Assembly: GCA_023432005.1 (NCBI GenBank)
Contig: JAEYVF010000035.1
Span: 1-5,595, forward strand
Origin: Actinomycetes bacterium
GTDB taxonomy: Bacteria; Actinomycetota; Actinomycetes; Actinomycetales; Microbacteriaceae
Length of the DNA stretch: 5,595 bases
Reading direction: 5' to 3'
A model generated the notes under the pieces. The model saw only the letters and a program-made list of their open reading frames with translations. It ran no database searches and had not been told where the DNA came from. Of the stretch, positions 4,743 to 5,595 are shown piece by piece (within the stretch, counting starts at the first letter, position 1; every line of letters begins with the position of its first letter). Both the position numbers and the translations under genes were made by a program.

Positions 4743-5595
4743 ATGAAGGTGACCAAGAAGGGGGCCCTCGGGCTCGGCGCCATCGCGGTCGCATCTGCGT
4801 TCGTGCTGAGCGGCTGCCAGTCCGCGGGCGACAACGGCGACGGCGGAGAGGCCGCCGGCTCGCTCACCGTCTGGGTCGACGCCGAGCGCGTGGACGCGCT
4901 CAAGGGCGCGGCCGAGGCCTACACCGAGAAGACCGGTGTCGAGGTCGAGCTCGTCTCCAAGGACAACGCGACCATCAAGGACGACTTCATCCAGCAGGTT
5001 CCGACCGGCGAGGGCCCCGACATCGCGATGGGCGCCCACGACTGGCTCGGCGAGCTGACCACCAACGGCGTCGTCGCGCCGCTCGAGCTCGGTGACTCGG
5101 CCTCCGGTTACCTCGACGTCGCGATCCAGGCCGCGACCTACGACGGCACGGTCTACATGCTCCCCTACGCGGTCGAGAACATCGCCGTGCTGCGCAACCA
5201 GGCCCTCGTGCCGGATGCCGCGACGAGCTTCGACGACATGATCGCCAAGGGCCAGGCCGCCGGTCTCGCCCAGCCCTTCGTGGTGGAGCAGGGTGCCGAG
5301 GGCAACCCGTACCACCTCTACCCGTTCCAGACGGCGTTCGGCGCCCCGGTGTTCGGCACCGACGCCTCGGGGTCGTACGACCCGAGCGACCTCCAGCTCG
5401 GCTCGGCCGGCGGCTACGAGTTCGCCGGCTGGCTCGCGAGCCAGGGCAAGACCGGCACGGGCGTGTTCAACACCGACATCGACGGTGCGATCGCCAAGCA
5501 GGCCTTCCTCGACGGCACGGCCGCCTTCTGGCTGACCGGCCCGTGGAACGTGGGCGCGGCCGTCGATGCCGGCATCGACGTCGCGATCGACCCGG
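4743..5595 (+). CDS. malE: ABC transporter sugar-binding lipoprotein, MalE-like (3' partial)
   Basis: The frame is open from ATG 4743 to the window edge, 284 codons, so the C-terminus is missing. AAAGGA (4729-4734) lies 8 nt before the ATG. A lipoprotein signal is clear: Lys-rich start (MKVTKKGAL), hydrophobic core, then lipobox LSGC with Cys25, so the mature protein is anchored on the outer face of the membrane. A Gly/Asp/Glu-rich linker (26-39) precedes a family-1 solute-binding domain. Several blocks line up with E. coli maltose-binding protein: SLTVWVDAERVDAL; EGPDIAMGAHDWLG with Asp100; LPYAVEN with Glu145 in the place of MBP Glu111; NPYHLYPF with Tyr190 for Tyr155; and LTGPW with Trp268 for Trp230. 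This argues for a maltose, maltodextrin or related alpha-glucoside ligand. Permease genes (malF/malG-like) are expected downstream but not visible. Expression should be controlled by the operator at its start site. Confidence 0.93.
   Translation, partial: MKVTKKGALGLGAIAVASAFVLSGCQSAGDNGDGGEAAGSLTVWVDAERVDALKGAAEAYTEKTGVEVELVSKDNATIKDDFIQQVPTGEGPDIAMGAHDWLGELTTNGVVAPLELGDSASGYLDVAIQAATYDGTVYMLPYAVENIAVLRNQALVPDAATSFDDMIAKGQAAGLAQPFVVEQGAEGNPYHLYPFQTAFGAPVFGTDASGSYDPSDLQLGSAGGYEFAGWLASQGKTGTGVFNTDIDGAIAKQAFLDGTAAFWLTGPWNVGAAVDAGIDVAIDP

Overview
The window reads as chromosomal DNA of a high-GC actinobacterium, most likely a member of the Microbacteriaceae. The reasons are the very high G+C, third codon positions that are almost always G or C, purine-rich Shine-Dalgarno (SD) sites, Actinobacteria-type sugar-utilisation genes, and repeated use of the word CGGATGC/GCATCCG, which I associate with that family. 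The taxonomic placement is an inference. Nothing suggests a mobile element, prophage, CRISPR array, rRNA or tRNA.

Left part (1-1680): the 3' end of a 2-oxoacid dehydrogenase E2 acyltransferase gene is cut by the window edge (2-481). About 135 bp follow with no convincing gene or signal. Then comes a very small, strongly acidic protein gene (618-797) with a near-perfect SD. It ends in an 18-bp perfect hairpin (809-859) that probably terminates its transcript. An inositol-monophosphatase-family gene (882-1679) follows with its own SD.

Middle (1680-2800): a secreted or membrane-anchored M23 (LytM-type) peptidoglycan endopeptidase. Its start is ambiguous. The best reading is a GTG at 1816 whose first bases overlap the stop codon of a 16-codon upstream reading frame (1769-1819) that has a good SD. 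The protein has a long cytoplasmic head with four tandem ten-residue repeats before its hydrophobic segment.

Right part (2800-5595): an alpha-glucoside utilisation locus. A cytoplasmic GH13 alpha-glucosidase (minus strand, 4461-2800) and a lipoprotein sugar-binding component of an ABC importer (plus strand, from 4743, running off the edge) are divergently transcribed from a 281-bp control region. That region holds two TTGACA-type promoters. Each has a LacI-family-like operator at a position expected for repression. The likely scheme is that the MalE-like protein captures maltodextrin or isomalto-oligosaccharides outside the cell, permeases encoded beyond the window import them, and the GH13 enzyme hydrolyses them inside. 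A LacI-type repressor would release both promoters when sugar is present. No wholly new system is visible. The most noteworthy points are the unannotated acidic mini-protein, the coupled leader frame before the peptidase, the paired operators, and the over-used DNA word.
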